51,644 bases of DNA, taken from contig NZ_JABBJN010000042.1 of assembly GCF_012928505.1 (NCBI RefSeq), forward strand, positions 1 to 51,644, given 5' to 3'. Below, piece by piece: positions 1 to 11,466 of this stretch (its first letter is position 1; every line of letters begins with the position of its first letter). This stretch comes from Achromobacter sp. Bel (GTDB lineage Bacteria; Pseudomonadota; Gammaproteobacteria; Burkholderiales; Burkholderiaceae_B). The notes beneath the pieces are model-generated. The model was not told the origin of the DNA. It ran no database searches and was given only the letters and a program-made list of their open reading frames with translations. The translations under genes and the position numbers were made by a program.

Positions 1-972
1 GATGAAGCCGGGGCTGTCGGCGCGCGCGCCGCAGACCGGGTTGCGGTCGCGCACGTAGCTGCGCACGCCCGCCCAGACGCTGATGGGGCGCGGGACGCGC
101 AGCGCCGTTTCCTGTTCGATGTTGTAGATGCCCTGCGCCACGTCCAGTTCGTCCGGATAGACCTCGCCGGGGGCGACCGGCTGCGCATCGGCGGGCGACC
201 CCATGAAGCAGCCGTGTTCGGGCTTGACGTACCACTGGTAGTCCGCATTGCACACATGCGGCCAGCGCGCGCCTTCCGAGCCCCGTAGCAAAGGGAAGGT
301 AAAGGCGGTGCGCTTGTACGGCGTGATGCCCACGGGGGCCACGCCCGCCATGCGGGCGACGGCATCGGCCCAGCCGCCTGCGGCGTTGACGATCACGTCG
401 GCGGTGTAGTCCTCGTCCTGCGTGCGGACGCGCCATTTGCCTTCGTGGCGCTCGATGCCCTGCACCGGCGCATTCGTCGCCAGCACCGCGCCGTTGCGCT
501 TGGCGCCTTTCAGATAGGCCTGAAGCAGGGTGTTGACGTCGATGTCCTGCGCATCGGTTTCATGGACGCCCAGGTCGAACTTGTCGGCCAGCAGCGCGGG
601 AAACAGCGCCATGGCCTGTTCACGGTCCACCCATTCGGCGCGGCCGCCCGCTTGCCCGATACGCGCGTGCAGCTTGTCCAGCACGGCTTTCTGGCCGTGG
701 CGGCCCAACGTGAGGCTGCCGCGCTGCTCGATCAGGGGAAGGTCGGCGAAGCCCGCCGGCGGGGTCTGGAAGAACGCCCGGCTGGCAGCGGCCATGGCGC
801 GCATCTGGTCGGCCGAAATGCCGACGGTGAACTGGCCGGCGGTGCGGCCCGAACTATGGAACCCGAAATGCGGTTCCTGTTCGATCAGCGCGACCTTCCC
901 GGCCTGGGACAGGAAGTAGGCGGCCGCCGCGCCCGAGATCCCACCGCCGACAATGACAACATCCACGTGCAT
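1..972 (-). CDS. FAD-dependent amino-acid/amine oxidoreductase (DadA/glycine-oxidase family), partial
   Basis: The gene enters from the left edge, so the C-terminus is missing; 324 codons are visible. The protein opens directly with the dinucleotide-binding fold VDVVIVGGGISGAAAAYFL, with no signal peptide, so it should be cytoplasmic. The ATG at 972 is chosen because the Rossmann strand begins two residues later. Later segments include a conserved PxxxxA/GGWAD-type FAD region and an R-SYVRDRNPVCG motif near the edge, typical of D-amino-acid dehydrogenase/sarcosine oxidase-like flavoproteins. Members oxidise an amine or amino acid to an imine. It is divergent from ridA and a second flavoprotein of the same broad family, so both may serve one catabolic cluster. 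The substrate cannot be told from sequence. Confidence 0.85.
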   Translation of the reverse strand, partial: MHVDVVIVGGGISGAAAAYFLSQAGKVALIEQEPHFGFHSSGRTAGQFTVGISADQMRAMAAASRAFFQTPPAGFADLPLIEQRGSLTLGRHGQKAVLDKLHARIGQAGGRAEWVDREQAMALFPALLADKFDLGVHETDAQDIDVNTLLQAYLKGAKRNGAVLATNAPVQGIERHEGKWRVRTQDEDYTADVIVNAAGGWADAVARMAGVAPVGITPYKRTAFTFPLLRGSEGARWPHVCNADYQWYVKPEHGCFMGSPADAQPVAPGEVYPDELDVAQGIYNIEQETALRVPRPISVWAGVRSYVRDRNPVCGARADSPGFI

Positions 973-1313
973 CCTGTGTTCCCCTTTCGTCTGGAAAGCC
1001 GCTGGTTCTGCGCCGCGGCGCCGGGCTGTTCCCGGAATGACCCGATTGAATCTCAACGCCTTCGACAGTGTCGAGTCGAATAAATGGAATCGAAACCGCA
1101 ATAATCTGCACCGGGTCCGGGCTTGCCCAAGCGCGAAGGAAAACGCTACGGGAAAACCATGACCGCTGGGCGCCCCGCTGTGGTGCCCAGCCACGCCTGC
1201 CGTCCGCCGTCGTTCTATTAATTGCATCCAGCCCTCGATTTTTTGACATCGACGGCGCAACGCCTTTTGCGCGATCCTGCTCGCCAATGAAGCACTCCTG
1301 GATGAAAACCGAC
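973..1313. other. intergenic region between divergent oxidase and ridA
   Basis: About 340 bases separate the two divergent genes. No convincing reading frame was found. It must hold both promoters. It contains a perfect 13-base palindrome (listed separately) and a second short dyad GCTTGCCCAAGC at 1121-1132. No regulator gene lies beside it, so the controlling protein is unknown. Confidence 0.5.
1062..1074. promoter_or_regulatory. palindrome TCGACAGTGTCGA, candidate operator
   Basis: TCGACA-G-TGTCGA is a perfect inverted repeat centred on one base. A wider pair, TTCGAC/GTCGAA, overlaps it at 1061-1080. It lies about 90 bases from the oxidase start and 240 from ridA, a plausible place for an operator serving one or both promoters. 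Function is inference only. Confidence 0.35.
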
Positions 1314-1727
1314 ATGAACGACAACACGCGTCAACGCAGCGGCCGGCAAGCCATCTACTCGGGCAGCGAGTATGAACGCACTTACAGCTATGCGCGCGCC
1401 GTCGCGCTCAACGGCCATGTCCGCCTGTCCGGCACGACGGGCTACGACTATGTTGCCGACGTGCTGGCCGATGGCGCCCGGGCGCAGACGGAGCAGATCG
1501 TGCGCAATGCCCGATTCGCTTTCGAACAGGCGGGCGCGTCGCTGCGAGATGTGGTCCGGGTGCGGATCTACATCGCCCGGCCCGAAGACTACGACGCCGT
1601 CATGGACGTGTACGCGGAGGCGTTCCGCGGCGTGGATCCCGCTTGCACGACCGTGCAAGCCGGCTTGTTCGATCCCGCCATCCGGGTCGAAATCGATATG
1701 GACGCCATTGTCGATGCCGCCGCTTAG
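1314..1727 (+). CDS. RidA/YjgF family enamine/imine deaminase
   Basis: A 137-residue protein of the RidA (YER057c/UK114) family, which hydrolyses reactive enamine/imine intermediates released by amino-acid and amine-metabolising enzymes. The family core is visible: SGTTGYD early, a central AFEQAGASLRDVVRVRIY block, and the C-terminal RVEIDMDAIV segment carrying the conserved Arg that binds substrate carboxylate. The ATG at 1314 gives a normal-length protein; in-frame ATGs at 1287 and 1302 would add a few residues and cannot be excluded. It overlaps the next oxidase gene by 14 bases, so the two are translationally coupled. That fits RidA clearing the imine made by the oxidase. Confidence 0.88.
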   Translation: MNDNTRQRSGRQAIYSGSEYERTYSYARAVALNGHVRLSGTTGYDYVADVLADGARAQTEQIVRNARFAFEQAGASLRDVVRVRIYIARPEDYDAVMDVYAEAFRGVDPACTTVQAGLFDPAIRVEIDMDAIVDAAA

Positions 1728-3069
1728 CCTGTTGCGCCACGCACCGGCGGACGCGGTGTCGCGCCTGCTGGACCGGACCGAACCGTTGCCCGCCGCGGCC
1801 GATGTCGTCATCATCGGCGGCGGCATCATGGGCTGCAGCGCCGCCTGGTACCTGGCCCGCGCCAACTTGAAAGTGGTGCTGCTGGAAAAGAACCGCATCG
1901 CCTCGCAGCAGTCGGGGCGCAATTGGGGTTTCGTGCGGTCGCTGTACCGCGATCCGGCCGAACTTGCCCTGGCCGCCCAGGCCCTGTCGCTTTGGCCCGG
2001 ACTGCGGGCGGAGCTGGGCCACGAGACGGGCTGGACCCGCAGCGGCTGCCTGTTCCTGTGCGCGGACCCGGCTGAGCGGGGGGCCTACGAGGCCTGGCTG
2101 GCCGAGGCGGGCAGCCGTGTCAGCGATACGCGGATGCTGAGCGCCGACGAGGTGGCGGCGCGGTTCCCGCTGGTGTCGCCGCGCACAGAAGGCGGCATCA
2201 TCGCCGAATCGGACGGCCAGGCCGAGCCCACGCTGGCGACCCTGGCATTCGCCCGGGCGGCCGTGAGCGCCGGCGCGGTGGTGCAAGAAGATTGCGGCGT
2301 CAGCGCCCTGGACGTCGCGGGCGGCAGCGTGCGGGGCGTGCAAACCGAGCACGGCCCGGTGCGCGCGCCCATCGTCATCTGCGCGGCGGGCGCGCAGACC
2401 TTCCGCCTGCTGCAGGGGCTGGATGTCCAATTGCCCCAGAAAGTCGTGCGCAGCACGGTATCGCTGACGGCGCCGCTGCCCGCCCTGGGCCTGCCTTGCT
2501 TTGTCGGGTACGGGCTGGGCCTGCGCCAGCGTCCCGACGGTTCCTGCATTATCGCCACGGATGCCGGCACGGATATCGACCTGACGCTGGACTCCTTGCG
2601 CGCGTCGCGCTACTTCCTGCGTGAAGTGGTGCGCAACCACAAGGGCTTTTCCTTCCGGTTGGGAAAGCCCTTCGTCAACGACCTGTACACCCGGCTGTCG
2701 GTCCCGAAGTCGGATTGGGCGATCAAGCCCCGCGATCCGGAGATCGCGCCCAACACGCACCGCGTGCGCGACAACCGCAAGCGGTTCGCGCAATTGTTCG
2801 CAGCCATGCCGCCGGTTGAAATCTTGAAGTCCTGGGCCGGAAACATCGATGTGATGCCGGACGCGCTACCCGTGATCGACGCGGCCTGGCCGGCCACCGG
2901 CCTGATCATCGCCACGGGCTTCTCGGGGCATGGCTTCGGGCTGGGCCCGGCAGTGGGCAGCACGCTCGCCGCGCTGGCCCGCGGCGCCGAACCCAAGACC
3001 GACCTGGCGCCGTTCTCGGCCGACCGTTTCCTGCGGGGGGCGTATTCGCGCCCCTACGCGGCCATCTGA
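1714..3069 (+). CDS. FAD-dependent oxidoreductase (DAO family, PuuB-like)
   Basis: A 451-residue flavoprotein. Residues about 28-60 form the FAD-binding fold (VVIIGGGIMGCSAAWYLA), followed by the SQQSGRNWGFVRSLYRDP segment typical of gamma-glutamylputrescine oxidase-like members of the DAO family. The C-terminal ATGFSGHGFGLGPAVG is the second conserved FAD/substrate motif. The ATG at 1714 lies inside the end of ridA (stop at 1727), indicating coupling. The next gene is an aldehyde dehydrogenase of PuuC type, so oxidation of an amine to an aldehyde and then an acid is likely. The exact amine is unknown; no gamma-glutamyl ligase (PuuA) is present here. Confidence 0.9.
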   Translation: MPPLSLLRHAPADAVSRLLDRTEPLPAAADVVIIGGGIMGCSAAWYLARANLKVVLLEKNRIASQQSGRNWGFVRSLYRDPAELALAAQALSLWPGLRAELGHETGWTRSGCLFLCADPAERGAYEAWLAEAGSRVSDTRMLSADEVAARFPLVSPRTEGGIIAESDGQAEPTLATLAFARAAVSAGAVVQEDCGVSALDVAGGSVRGVQTEHGPVRAPIVICAAGAQTFRLLQGLDVQLPQKVVRSTVSLTAPLPALGLPCFVGYGLGLRQRPDGSCIIATDAGTDIDLTLDSLRASRYFLREVVRNHKGFSFRLGKPFVNDLYTRLSVPKSDWAIKPRDPEIAPNTHRVRDNRKRFAQLFAAMPPVEILKSWAGNIDVMPDALPVIDAAWPATGLIIATGFSGHGFGLGPAVGSTLAALARGAEPKTDLAPFSADRFLRGAYSRPYAAI

Positions 3070-3083
3070 TACCCGGAGCAATG

Positions 3084-4606
3084 ATGTCCGATACCGCCCT
3101 GATCCCTCCCAGCCATGCAGAATTGCAGCGCATCGCCGCCGGCCTGCGTCTGCCGGACCGCACCTTCATTGACGGCGACTGGTCGGCGTCCGACAACGGC
3201 GCGTTGATCGAGACCGCCAATCCCGCCACGGGCGCGGTGCTGAGCACGCTGGCCCATTGCGGCCAGAAGGATGTGGATCGCGCGGTTGCGGCGGCGCGGT
3301 GGTCTTTCCGCAGCGGCGCCTGGTCGCGCTGCGCGCCGGAAAAGCGCAAGGAAGCGCTGCTGAAGCTGGCGGCGCTGATCCGGCGCGATGGCGTCAGGCT
3401 GGCTGTCATGGAAAGCCTGGAAAGCGGCAAGCCCATCCGGGACTGCCTGCGGGAAATCACGCAGGAAGTCCCGGCCATCTTCCAGTGGTACGGCGAACTG
3501 GTGGACAAGAGCTACGGCCACGTCGCGCCGACCGGCCAGGAAGACTGCGCGATGGTCGTGCGCGAACCCATCGGCGTCGTGGCGGCGGTGTTGCCGTGGA
3601 ATTTTCCGCTGCTGATGGCGACGTGGAAGTTGGCGCCGGCGCTGGCCAGTGGCTGCTCCGTCATCGTCAAGCCGGCCGAAGAGACGTCGCTGACCGCGCT
3701 GTCCCTGGCGGCGCTGGCCCTCGAAGCGGGGATTCCGGCGGGCGTGCTGAACGTGCTGACGGGGCCGGGCGAGACCACGGGCCGGTTGATCGGCCAGCAC
3801 CCGGACATCGATTCCGTTTCGTTCACCGGATCCACCGATGTCGGACGGTTGTTCCTGCAGTACGCGGGCTCCAGCAACCTGAAGACGGTCGGGCTGGAGA
3901 TGGGCGGAAAAAGTCCTTTCATCGTCCTCGACGATGCGGACCTGACCGAAGATCTGATCGACAATGCCGTGATGGCCGCTTTCTGGAACGGCGGCCAGAA
4001 TTGCTCGGCCAACATGCGCCAGCTGGTCGCGCGGTCGCGACAGGACGCCTACGTGGAGAAGATCATCGCCCGCACCAAGCAGATCGTGATCGGGGATCCC
4101 CTGGATCCGGCGACCGACATGGGGCCGCTGATCTCCGCCGGCCAGCGCAACCGCGTGCAGGCTTATGTGGCCAAAGGCGTGGAGGAAGGCGCACGCCGTG
4201 TCCTGGAGGCCAGCGTTCCGGGCGGACGCGGCCATTACCTGGGCCCGACGGTGTTCGCGGATCTGCGCCCGGAAATGGCCATCGCGCGCGAAGAGATCTT
4301 CGGGCCGGTGCTGGGCGTGCTGCCCGTGGACAGCATGGACCAGGCGTTGCAGATCGCCAATGGCACCGACTACGGCCTGCATGCCACCGTCTACACCCGC
4401 GACCTGGACCGTGCGATGTACTTCGCCCGCCGCCTGGAGTGCGGCACGGTCGCCGTCAACGGCTTTACGGAAGGCGACATCAAGACGCCCTTCGGTGGCT
4501 ACCGCAGGTCGGGGTCGCTGGCCCGCGACAAGGGGCTGGAGGCCATGGCGCAATATCAGCAGATCAAAACGATCTGGTTGCGCCTGTCCGCGATGGGACT
4601 CTGCGC

Positions 4607-4610
<4 letters not shown>
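3084..4610 (+). CDS. NAD(P)-dependent aldehyde dehydrogenase (PuuC-like)
   Basis: A 508-residue aldehyde dehydrogenase. The oxyanion Asn lies in PWNFPLLM (about 173), the general base Glu in LEMGGK (about 272) and the catalytic Cys in GGQNCSAN (about 307). The cofactor loop FTGSTDVG is also present. All catalytic residues are intact. Two ATGs abut at 3081 and 3084; the second has better spacing from GGAG at 3074-3077. It starts 14 bases after the oxidase gene. The stop overlaps the GTG start of the ABC ATPase (GTGA, 4607-4610), so the genes form one operon. It probably oxidises the aldehyde made by the upstream flavoprotein. Confidence 0.93.
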
Positions 4611-6418
<1,808 letters not shown>

Positions 6419-6451
6419 GGCCGCGCGCGTCGCGCGTCGTCCCGCCACCCT

Positions 6452-7609
6452 ATGAATTCGATTACGGAACCTGCCATGCCCATGACTCCCGCCCTGAAAT
6501 CGCACCTGATGCGGTTCTACGACGGCACCCTGCTCCCCGATGAACTGGCGCTGGCGCTGTCCAGCGACCCGGGTTGGTTCGCATCCGATACCGTGGCGCG
6601 CGGCCAGCGTGTGCGCGATCTGCCGCTGCGCCCGGGCGGGCTGCCGGGCCTGCGCATCCAGGATCAGGGGCGTGTCTTCGACTTGTACGACTATCTGGCG
6701 GTCAACGGCGTGGCCGGACTGCTGGTCATGAAGGACGGGCAGGTCGCGTTCGAGACCTACCAGCGCGGCATTTCGCCGGAAACCCGCTGGAACTCGTGTT
6801 CGCTGGCCAAGTCGGTGGCGGCCACGCTGGTGGGGGTGGCGCTGAAAGAAGGCCTGATCGATTCGCTGGACGACCCGGTGACCCGGTACGCGGAGCTGGG
6901 CGGCGTCTACCGCGAGGTCTCGTTGCGCCAGATGTTGCGCATGTGCTCGGGCGTGCAGTGGAACGAGGACTACGGCGACCCGGCTTCCGAGCGCCGCCAG
7001 TTGCTGGATATCCAGACCCGTTGGCAGCCAGGCGGCATCCGCGATTTCATGAAGAGCCTGCCGGCGCGGCAAGCCGCCGGGCAGGCTTGGGCCTACAACA
7101 CGGGCGAATCGTATCTGCTGAGCGCGGTGATGGAAGGCGCGACCGGGCAGCGGCTGGTTGATTATCTGCAATCCCGCCTGTGGTCGCGCATCGGCATGGA
7201 ATCCGACGCGACCTGGTGGGCGGAATGCCCCGGGGGCATGACGATCTCGGGCAGCGGCATGAATGCGACCTTGCGTGACTATGCGCGGTTCGGGCAATTC
7301 GTGCTGGAAGGCGGGCAGGTGGACGGCGAACGCCTGTTGCCCGACGACTGGGTGGCGCAGGCAGGCTCGCCTTACCGCATCGGCGATACCGAGATCCCGT
7401 ACGGCTACATGTGGTGGGTGCCGGAACTGAAAGACGCCGCCCTGGCGGGCGCATTTCAGGCCGAAGGCATCTACGGCCAGTTCATCCATGTCAATCCGGC
7501 GCACAGGCTGGTTGCCGTGGTGCTGAGCGCGCGCGGCAAGCCCAGCTACAAAAAGCGCGTCGAGATCAACGATGACGCGTTCTTCGCCGCGCTGGCCAGG
7601 GCGTTCTGA
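6452..7609 (+). CDS. serine hydrolase, beta-lactamase/6-aminohexanoate-dimer hydrolase family
   Basis: A 385-residue penicillin-recognising-fold hydrolase. The nucleophile motif SxxK is seen as SLAK at about 117-120. The second motif is a Tyr in AWAYNTGESYLL (about 216), and a late block GYMWWVPE precedes the C-terminal strand. No signal peptide is apparent, so it should be cytoplasmic, unlike true beta-lactamases. The family includes esterases, D-amino-acid amidases and 6-aminohexanoate oligomer hydrolases. It follows the ABC ATPase by 33 bases in the same direction, so it may cleave the imported amide or peptide. An alternative start is ATG 6476. Confidence 0.85.
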   Translation: MNSITEPAMPMTPALKSHLMRFYDGTLLPDELALALSSDPGWFASDTVARGQRVRDLPLRPGGLPGLRIQDQGRVFDLYDYLAVNGVAGLLVMKDGQVAFETYQRGISPETRWNSCSLAKSVAATLVGVALKEGLIDSLDDPVTRYAELGGVYREVSLRQMLRMCSGVQWNEDYGDPASERRQLLDIQTRWQPGGIRDFMKSLPARQAAGQAWAYNTGESYLLSAVMEGATGQRLVDYLQSRLWSRIGMESDATWWAECPGGMTISGSGMNATLRDYARFGQFVLEGGQVDGERLLPDDWVAQAGSPYRIGDTEIPYGYMWWVPELKDAALAGAFQAEGIYGQFIHVNPAHRLVAVVLSARGKPSYKKRVEINDDAFFAALARAF

Positions 7610-7630
7610 CCGTGGTTTCGCTCAGCTGCT

Positions 7631-8740
7631 TTACAGCTTGACTCGCTGTTTCAGCGCCTGCGCGATCATCCCGATGTCGATGTCTTTGCCGGGGTTTTTC
7701 TGGCAGAAGTCGTACAGCACCGCCACATAGGCGTTGCCCAGCAGCTTGGTGATGGCGCCGGCGGTGGTGGCGGCGATGGTGCCGCCCACCGCGCTGCCCG
7801 CGCCCGGGATGAACTTCAGCATGCCCGACACGAGCGAGCGCCCGATCAGCGTGGCGGCCGATGCGCCCAGCGTGGATGTCACAAGCGTCGTGATCGCGGT
7901 GGTGTCGAGTTCCATGCCGAATGTGATGCCGATCTTGGCAATCATCCCCACCTGGATCGGCACCAGCGCGAACGCGTCCGAGAACGGGATGGGCGCGGCG
8001 GCGGCCGACGCCGCCAGGCCTGCCGCGACGTTCACCTCTATCTCAGCCCGCTTTTTTTTTACTTCCAGGGCTTTCTTGTTGCGCGTGGACAGGGCGTTGG
8101 CGTAGGCACGCTGCTGGCCTTCGGGGATAAGTTCGGCGGTGACCCCAATCAGCGCGTCCAGCCCCATCGGCGGCAATTCGGCATCCAGCTCTTCGATCCA
8201 TTCCGGCAGCGCGCGCACCGCCACGACATCCTTGGCGCGCGGCAGCAGCTTGCGCGCCTCGTCGACGAAGGCGCTGTTCTTGCGGGCCTTGGTCAGGACC
8301 GCGATGACGGGGATGCCGGCGTTGGCCAGCATGTCGCACAGCTCGATCTCGGCGTCTTCGACGCGGTGGCTGCTGTCCTGAATGCAGAGCCAGGCCACAT
8401 GCAGGTGCTTGTCCTGGTCGTCGGACGCGGCGCGTTCCTGGATCAGGTCGGCCAGTTGCTGGCGCGATCGCGCGTAGTCCCCGACCTCCAGGCCGCGGGT
8501 GTCGATGATGGTGAGCGGATGGCCGGGCTTGCTGTAGGCCTGGGTGGACTGGGTGACGGGCTTGCCCGCGCCGGTCTTGGCCAGTTCGCCGCGGAATACC
8601 GCATTGATCAGCGTGCTCTTGCCCACGCCCGTCTTGCCGGCGATCAGGATATTCACGCGGCCGGCGCCTCGGGTCGCCGTGCTGATGGCGTCGGCGATGG
8701 CGTCCTGCAGGGCGGGAGAGTCGGGGCGGAGGGCGTTCAT
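7631..8740 (-). CDS. Era/YfjP-like GTPase with C-terminal DUF697-type membrane-associated domain
   Basis: A 369-residue P-loop GTPase. G1 is GKTGVGKST (35-43) and G3 is DTRG (80-83). The usual G4 N/TKxD is TKAR (150-153), so the specificity Asp is replaced. The C-terminal third (from about 240) is hydrophobic, Ala/Gly-rich and matches the DUF697 pattern: helices around [20 protein letters not shown], then a Gly-rich [17 protein letters not shown] stretch. Members are thought to act at membranes, and a precise role is not known. It stands alone between convergent and divergent neighbours. Its start at 8740 shares a roughly 157-base intergenic region with the permease gene on the other strand. 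Confidence 0.85.
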   Translation of the reverse strand: MNALRPDSPALQDAIADAISTATRGAGRVNILIAGKTGVGKSTLINAVFRGELAKTGAGKPVTQSTQAYSKPGHPLTIIDTRGLEVGDYARSRQQLADLIQERAASDDQDKHLHVAWLCIQDSSHRVEDAEIELCDMLANAGIPVIAVLTKARKNSAFVDEARKLLPRAKDVVAVRALPEWIEELDAELPPMGLDALIGVTAELIPEGQQRAYANALSTRNKKALEVKKKRAEIEVNVAAGLAASAAAAPIPFSDAFALVPIQVGMIAKIGITFGMELDTTAITTLVTSTLGASAATLIGRSLVSGMLKFIPGAGSAVGGTIAATTAGAITKLLGNAYVAVLYDFCQKNPGKDIDIGMIAQALKQRVKL

Positions 8741-8897
8741 CGGTCAGTCGCGGAAAAGCCAGGAGGGTTGGGGGAACGATATCAGATGCGTCCGATTTGC
8801 GCGTGCTTATCGAATTTTCCGCGCAGCGTGGGGGAAGATCGCCATGCACGTCAATGCAACGGCGGCGCTCAACACACAAAAGAGAAAGGGGGGGGGC

Positions 8898-10301
8898 ATG
8901 AACCAGGAGGGGGTGCAATTGCGGCGCGGCCTGAACGCGCGGCATATTCGTTTCATGGCGTTGGGGTCGGCGATCGGCACCGGGCTGTTCTACGGGTCGG
9001 CGGGTGCGATCCAGCGCGCGGGGCCATCGGTGCTGCTGGCCTATCTGATCGGCGGGGCCGCCATCTTCCTGACGATGCGCGCGTTAGGCGAAATGGCGGT
9101 CAGAACGCCGGTGTCGGGGTCGTTCGGCCATTACGCCACGCAGTATCTGGGGTCCTACCTGGGATTCCTGACGGGCTGGAGCTATGCGTTCTCGATGCTG
9201 ATGGTGTGCCTGGCTGACGTCACCGTATTCGGCCTCTACATGAGCTTCTGGTTTCCGGACACGCCGCGCTGGATCTGGGTGCTGGGCATCGTGCTCCTGA
9301 TCGGCGGCCTGAACCTGTGTTCGGTGCGGGTTTTCGGCGAACTCGAATTTTGGCTGTCCTTGCTGAAGATCGTGGCCATCGTCGCCATGATCGTGGCGGG
9401 GCTGGGGGTGCTGCTGGCTGGGATTCAACCGGGCGGCGCCGCGGCGGCGGGCACATCCGGGTTCTCGAATCTGTGGCGGCACGGCGGTTTCTTCCCGAAC
9501 GGCCTGCAGGGCATGATCGCGTCGTTCTCGGTGGTGATGTTCGCGTTCGGCGGCATCGAGGTCATCGGCATGACCGCCGGCGAAGCCCGTGATCCCCAAC
9601 GCATGATCCCCCAGGCCATCAACTCGGTGCCCCTGCGCATCCTGCTGTTCTACGTCCTGACCCTGACCGTGCTGATGGCCATTTTTCCGTGGCCCGCAAT
9701 CACCGGCAGCAGCAGCCCGTTCGTGCAGATTTTCAGCCACCTGGGGCTGGCTTCCGCGGCCTCGGTGTTGAACCTCGTCGTGATTTCGGCCGTGATCTCG
9801 GCGATCAACAGCGACATTTTCTCCACGGGACGCATGCTGTACGGCATGGCGGCCAACGGCCAGGCGCCACAGGTATTTGCACGGCTGTCGCGCCTGGGCG
9901 TGCCGTGGATGACGGTGTTGGTAATGGGCGTGGCCCTGCTGGGCGGCGTCGTGCTGAACTACCTGCTGCCCGACAAGCTGTTCATGGCCTTCGCATCGAT
10001 GGTCACGTTCTCGGTCGTGTGGGTATGGCTGATGATCCTGCTGTCGCAAGTCGCCATGCGGCGTGGCCTGGGGGCGGACGAGGTCGCCGTGTTGGGTTTC
10101 CCGGTGCCATTCTGGCCGTACGGGCAGATCTTCGCCATTGTCTTCATGCTGTTCATCTTTGTCGTGCTGGGCGTGTTTCCGGACACCCGCCTGGCGCTGG
10201 TTGTCGGCGCGGGCTGGTTGGCGCTGCTGACCGTGGCGTATTGGCTGTGGGTCAGGCCAAACCGTCCAGGCAGCTCGCTGCCGTCGTCTCAATGTCCGTG
10301 A
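8898..10301 (+). CDS. amino-acid permease (APC superfamily, ProY/HutT-like)
   Basis: A 467-residue inner-membrane transporter with about 12 hydrophobic segments. The N-terminal [25 protein letters not shown] is the consensus first transmembrane loop of bacterial amino-acid permeases. It is closely related over its full length to the HutT-type permease at 24492-25922, with shared blocks [15 protein letters not shown] and [17 protein letters not shown]. The ATG at 8898 follows a run of ten G residues that serves as a crude ribosome-binding site; upstream in-frame starts would add non-homologous sequence. A PhyH dioxygenase follows after 16 bases, so the transported amino acid may be its substrate. 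Confidence 0.92.
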   Translation: MNQEGVQLRRGLNARHIRFMALGSAIGTGLFYGSAGAIQRAGPSVLLAYLIGGAAIFLTMRALGEMAVRTPVSGSFGHYATQYLGSYLGFLTGWSYAFSMLMVCLADVTVFGLYMSFWFPDTPRWIWVLGIVLLIGGLNLCSVRVFGELEFWLSLLKIVAIVAMIVAGLGVLLAGIQPGGAAAAGTSGFSNLWRHGGFFPNGLQGMIASFSVVMFAFGGIEVIGMTAGEARDPQRMIPQAINSVPLRILLFYVLTLTVLMAIFPWPAITGSSSPFVQIFSHLGLASAASVLNLVVISAVISAINSDIFSTGRMLYGMAANGQAPQVFARLSRLGVPWMTVLVMGVALLGGVVLNYLLPDKLFMAFASMVTFSVVWVWLMILLSQVAMRRGLGADEVAVLGFPVPFWPYGQIFAIVFMLFIFVVLGVFPDTRLALVVGAGWLALLTVAYWLWVRPNRPGSSLPSSQCP

Positions 10302-10317
10302 TTTCTCAGGAGGACCC

Positions 10318-11151
10318 ATGTTGTCGAACTGTCACGAATTCGAGCTCCCCGCCTCGGTGATCCAGGCGTTTCAGGAAGACGGCGCCGTCTGTGTGCGCCA
10401 GTTGTTCGCCCCTGATGAAGTCGCGCTGTTGACGCGCGGCATCGAGTCGAACCTGGCTGCGCCCAGTCCGCGCGCCAAGGTGGCCAGCACGGCGGACGAC
10501 CCCGGCTGGTTCTTCGAGGATTTCTGCAACTGGACTGAAAACGACGACTACCGCCGATTCATCTTCGACAGCCGTGTCGGGTCGGTCGCCGCGCAGTTGA
10601 TGGGCTGCCCAAGCGCGCGTCTGTACCACGACCACCTGCTGGTTAAGGAACCCAATACGCGCCAGCCGACGCCCTGGCACCAGGACCAGCCCTACTACAA
10701 CGTGGAAGGCCAGCAAAACTGCAGCATGTGGATGCCGGTGGATCCGGTGGCGCGCGAGTCTACGCTGGAGTTCGTGGCCGGGTCGCATCGGGGGCCGTGG
10801 CTGATGCCGCGCACGTTCCTGGACCACCAGGCGCGCTGGTTCCCCGAGGGGAGCCTGGCCGATCTGCCGGACATCGAATCAGACCGCTCGGCATGGAAGA
10901 TCCTGGGCTGGGAACTGCAACCGGGCGACGCCGTGTTTTTCCATATGCTGACTTTGCATGCCGCGGGCGGTGTGGGCGGCAACCGGCGCCGGCGCGCATT
11001 TTCGCTGCGCTTCCTGGGCGAGGATATGCGGCACGCGCCACGTCCCTGGCGTACGTCGCCCGAGTTCCCGGGCCTGGCAGAAGCCCTGCCCGCCGGCGCG
11101 CCGTTGGCGCATCCGCTGTTTCCGGTGGTGTGGCCGCGCCCGGCCGCGTGA
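10318..11151 (+). CDS. phytanoyl-CoA dioxygenase (PhyH) family Fe(II)/2-oxoglutarate oxygenase
   Basis: A 277-residue double-stranded beta-helix oxygenase. The metal triad is visible as HQD (His121, Asp123 in TPWHQDQPYYN) and His214 in MLTLHAAGG. The 2-oxoglutarate-binding Arg is expected in RRRRAFSLRF (about 226-231). A GSHRGPW block after the HxD motif is also family-typical. The start has a strong AGGAGG ribosome-binding site. It would hydroxylate a small molecule using O2 and 2-oxoglutarate. Coupling to an amino-acid permease suggests a free amino acid or derivative as substrate, in line with other PhyH amino-acid hydroxylases such as the ectoine hydroxylase group. That is inference. Confidence 0.88.
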   Translation: MLSNCHEFELPASVIQAFQEDGAVCVRQLFAPDEVALLTRGIESNLAAPSPRAKVASTADDPGWFFEDFCNWTENDDYRRFIFDSRVGSVAAQLMGCPSARLYHDHLLVKEPNTRQPTPWHQDQPYYNVEGQQNCSMWMPVDPVARESTLEFVAGSHRGPWLMPRTFLDHQARWFPEGSLADLPDIESDRSAWKILGWELQPGDAVFFHMLTLHAAGGVGGNRRRRAFSLRFLGEDMRHAPRPWRTSPEFPGLAEALPAGAPLAHPLFPVVWPRPAA

Positions 11152-11466
11152 TCGACTGTCACTTGCCTGTCGTTTTGACGCAAAAGGTAATCGAACGTAC
11201 GGCGGCGGCACAGGCCGCGCCGCCGCCGCTGACGCGTAATAACCCGTGTTTTTGCACGGGATTGGTGCGAACTCCGGGGGCGGTATCCGCTTCGTTCCGG
11301 AATGTGGGATAGCGGGCTGAACATCTTGAAAATCCAGCAAAAAAAGGGGCGGGACAGCCCCCTCAATGCTGTTACATCTCAAATGTTTCTAACGCGTCTT
11401 TGACAGGAATGCCTGCGTAGAATCAGCCGCTCGTCAGGTTTCGCCGCGCTTTCAGCGGCACCGTTC
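11152..11466. other. intergenic region with several GC hairpins
   Basis: No gene is supported here. It holds a 9-bp hairpin at 11201-11227 (GGCGGCGGC/GCCGCCGCC) and a 6-bp hairpin CCCGTG/CACGGG at 11243-11260. Neither is followed by a T tract, so they are not convincing plus-strand terminators. A minus-strand terminator-like hairpin lies at 11339-11361 (separate entry). TAGAAT at about 11419 could be the -10 of the downstream glycan genes. Confidence 0.5.
11339..11361 (-). terminator. minus-strand rho-independent terminator-like hairpin with no matching gene
   Basis: Read on the minus strand, GGGGC/GCCCC arms (11346-11350 and 11357-11361) with a 6-base loop are followed by seven T residues. 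The nearest minus-strand coding end upstream of it is more than 2 kb away, so it terminates either antisense transcription or an unannotated small RNA. Confidence 0.4.

Noticed and set aside
3257..4606. N-terminal extension of the ABC ATPase frame
   Set aside because: The frame stays open upstream through the aldehyde dehydrogenase gene, but the product there is Arg/Gly-rich noise. The GTG at 4607 gives the correct domain start.
11243..11260. Plus-strand terminator after the PhyH gene
   Set aside because: The CCCGTG/CACGGG hairpin has its T run in the loop rather than after the stem, so it does not fit a rho-independent terminator.
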